Below are positions 5,615 through 6,083 of a DNA stretch of 6,083 bases, piece after piece (the stretch's first letter is position 1; each line of letters opens with the position of its first letter). Source of the DNA: Acidobacteriota bacterium. GTDB lineage: Bacteria > Acidobacteriota > Polarisedimenticolia > Gp22-AA2. Location: positions 1 through 6,083 of the forward strand of contig JACQNT010000240.1 in assembly GCA_016202915.1 (NCBI GenBank). Reading direction: 5' to 3'. A program made the translations under genes and the position numbers. The notes beneath the pieces were generated by a model. The model was not told the DNA's origin and did no database searches. It worked only from the letters and a program-made list of their open reading frames with translations.

Positions 5615-6083
5615 GTGACGGTGGCGCTGTCTCCCCTGTCCCCCGACGAGGGGCGGGCCCTGCTGGCCCACGCGCGCGCCGCCATCATCGCCCGCCTGGA
5701 GATGCTGCCGCCTCCGGCGCTCGCGGACCCTGCCCCGCGGCTCCTCGTCCCGCAGGCCGCGTTCGTCACGCTGCGCCTGGCGGACCGGATGCGGGGGTGC
5801 ATCGGCTCCCTCGCGACCCTCCGCCCCCTTGCGGAAACCGTCGCCGGCTGCGCCGCCGCCGCGGCCACGCAGGATCCCCGCTTCCCGCCGCTCCAGCGGC
5901 GGGAGATGTCCGGGATCTCCATCGAGATCTCGGCTCTCGATCCGCCGTTCCCTGTCCGGGACCTGTCCGAGATCGTCCTGGGGAGGCACGGTCTGGTGGT
6001 GACGGGCGGGGCGCGCCGGGGGCTGCTGCTGCCTCAGGTCGCGGGGCAGGAGGGGTGGGACCTGAGGGCCTTTCTCGAGGCGA
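5615..6083 (+). CDS. AMMECR1 domain protein (AmmeMemoRadiSam protein A-like), truncated by the window edge
   Basis: The frame runs open to the right edge, giving 156 residues that cover most of an AMMECR1 domain. Visible family features are LSPDEGRALLAHARAAI (8-24) and AFVTLRLADRMRGCIGS (49-65), which contains the RGCIG signature. Next come the Ala-rich helix ending in TQDPRFPPL (85-93) and ISIEISALDPP (101-111), then GRHGLVV and RGLLLPQVAGQEGWDLRAFLEA (135-156). The conserved Cys62 is present. The C-terminal part with the usual CxKAGL-like motif lies outside. GTG 5615 is the first usable start, 13 bases after the previous stop; GTG 5621 is possible. There is no clear Shine-Dalgarno, so it may depend on translational coupling. 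Bacterial homologues are annotated with Memo-like and radical SAM partners; the biochemical function is not established. Confidence 0.88.
   Translation, partial: MTVALSPLSPDEGRALLAHARAAIIARLEMLPPPALADPAPRLLVPQAAFVTLRLADRMRGCIGSLATLRPLAETVAGCAAAAATQDPRFPPLQRREMSGISIEISALDPPFPVRDLSEIVLGRHGLVVTGGARRGLLLPQVAGQEGWDLRAFLEA

Noticed and set aside
1702..5922. A very long minus-strand open frame (1406 codons)
   Set aside because: It lies antisense to pnp and the MshEN-GAF gene, its product is Arg/Gly/Asp-rich without any family motif, and such frames arise from G+C-rich third positions of real genes.

Overview
This is a high-G+C bacterial chromosome segment carrying the translation and RNA-decay block that usually follows infB. 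All genes read on the + strand: the tail of a probable YlxP/DUF503 gene, rbfA, truB, rpsO, pnp, a gene for a stand-alone MshEN (GspE N-terminal) domain joined to a GAF-like domain, and the first 156 codons of an AMMECR1-family gene that runs off the right edge. G+C-rich third positions, frequent GTG/TTG starts and the MshEN-linker-GAF protein would fit Acidobacteriota, Myxococcota or a related deep lineage. The sequence alone does not settle the phylum. I see no mobile element, CRISPR array, tRNA or rRNA.

Layout. Positions 1-1368 are a tightly packed translation unit: DUF503 tail, rbfA (ribosome maturation) and truB (tRNA Psi55 synthase), the last two abutting with no intergenic base. Positions 1369-1471 hold a convincing sigma70-type promoter (TTTACA, 17 bp, TGC-TAGAGT) and a short leader with a hairpin in front of rpsO. 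Positions 1742-2073 are a 332-base non-coding stretch between rpsO and pnp. It contains three separate inverted repeats: one straddling the rpsO stop codon, one long two-tier stem in a locally less G+C-rich segment, and one very stable G+C hairpin. A strong Shine-Dalgarno and a TTG start for pnp follow. Positions 2074-6083 hold pnp, the MshEN-GAF gene and the AMMECR1 gene, with gaps of only 27 and 13 bases and no visible terminator, so they are probably co-transcribed.

How the genes work together. RbfA, TruB, S15 and PNPase form a classical ribosome biogenesis, tRNA modification and RNA turnover group. In E. coli, rpsO and pnp are both controlled through mRNA leader structures (S15 repression; RNase III/PNPase autoregulation), and the hairpins here are placed where such control could act. 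The most unusual part is downstream of pnp. A protein with two MshEN-type 24-residue motifs separated by exactly five residues, the layout of the c-di-GMP-binding MshEN domain, but with no ATPase, is encoded just after PNPase. An AMMECR1 protein, a family found in the poorly understood AmmeMemoRadiSam set, follows. No wholly new system is demonstrated; the pnp-MshEN-AMMECR1 linkage and the rpsO-pnp RNA structures are the best leads.
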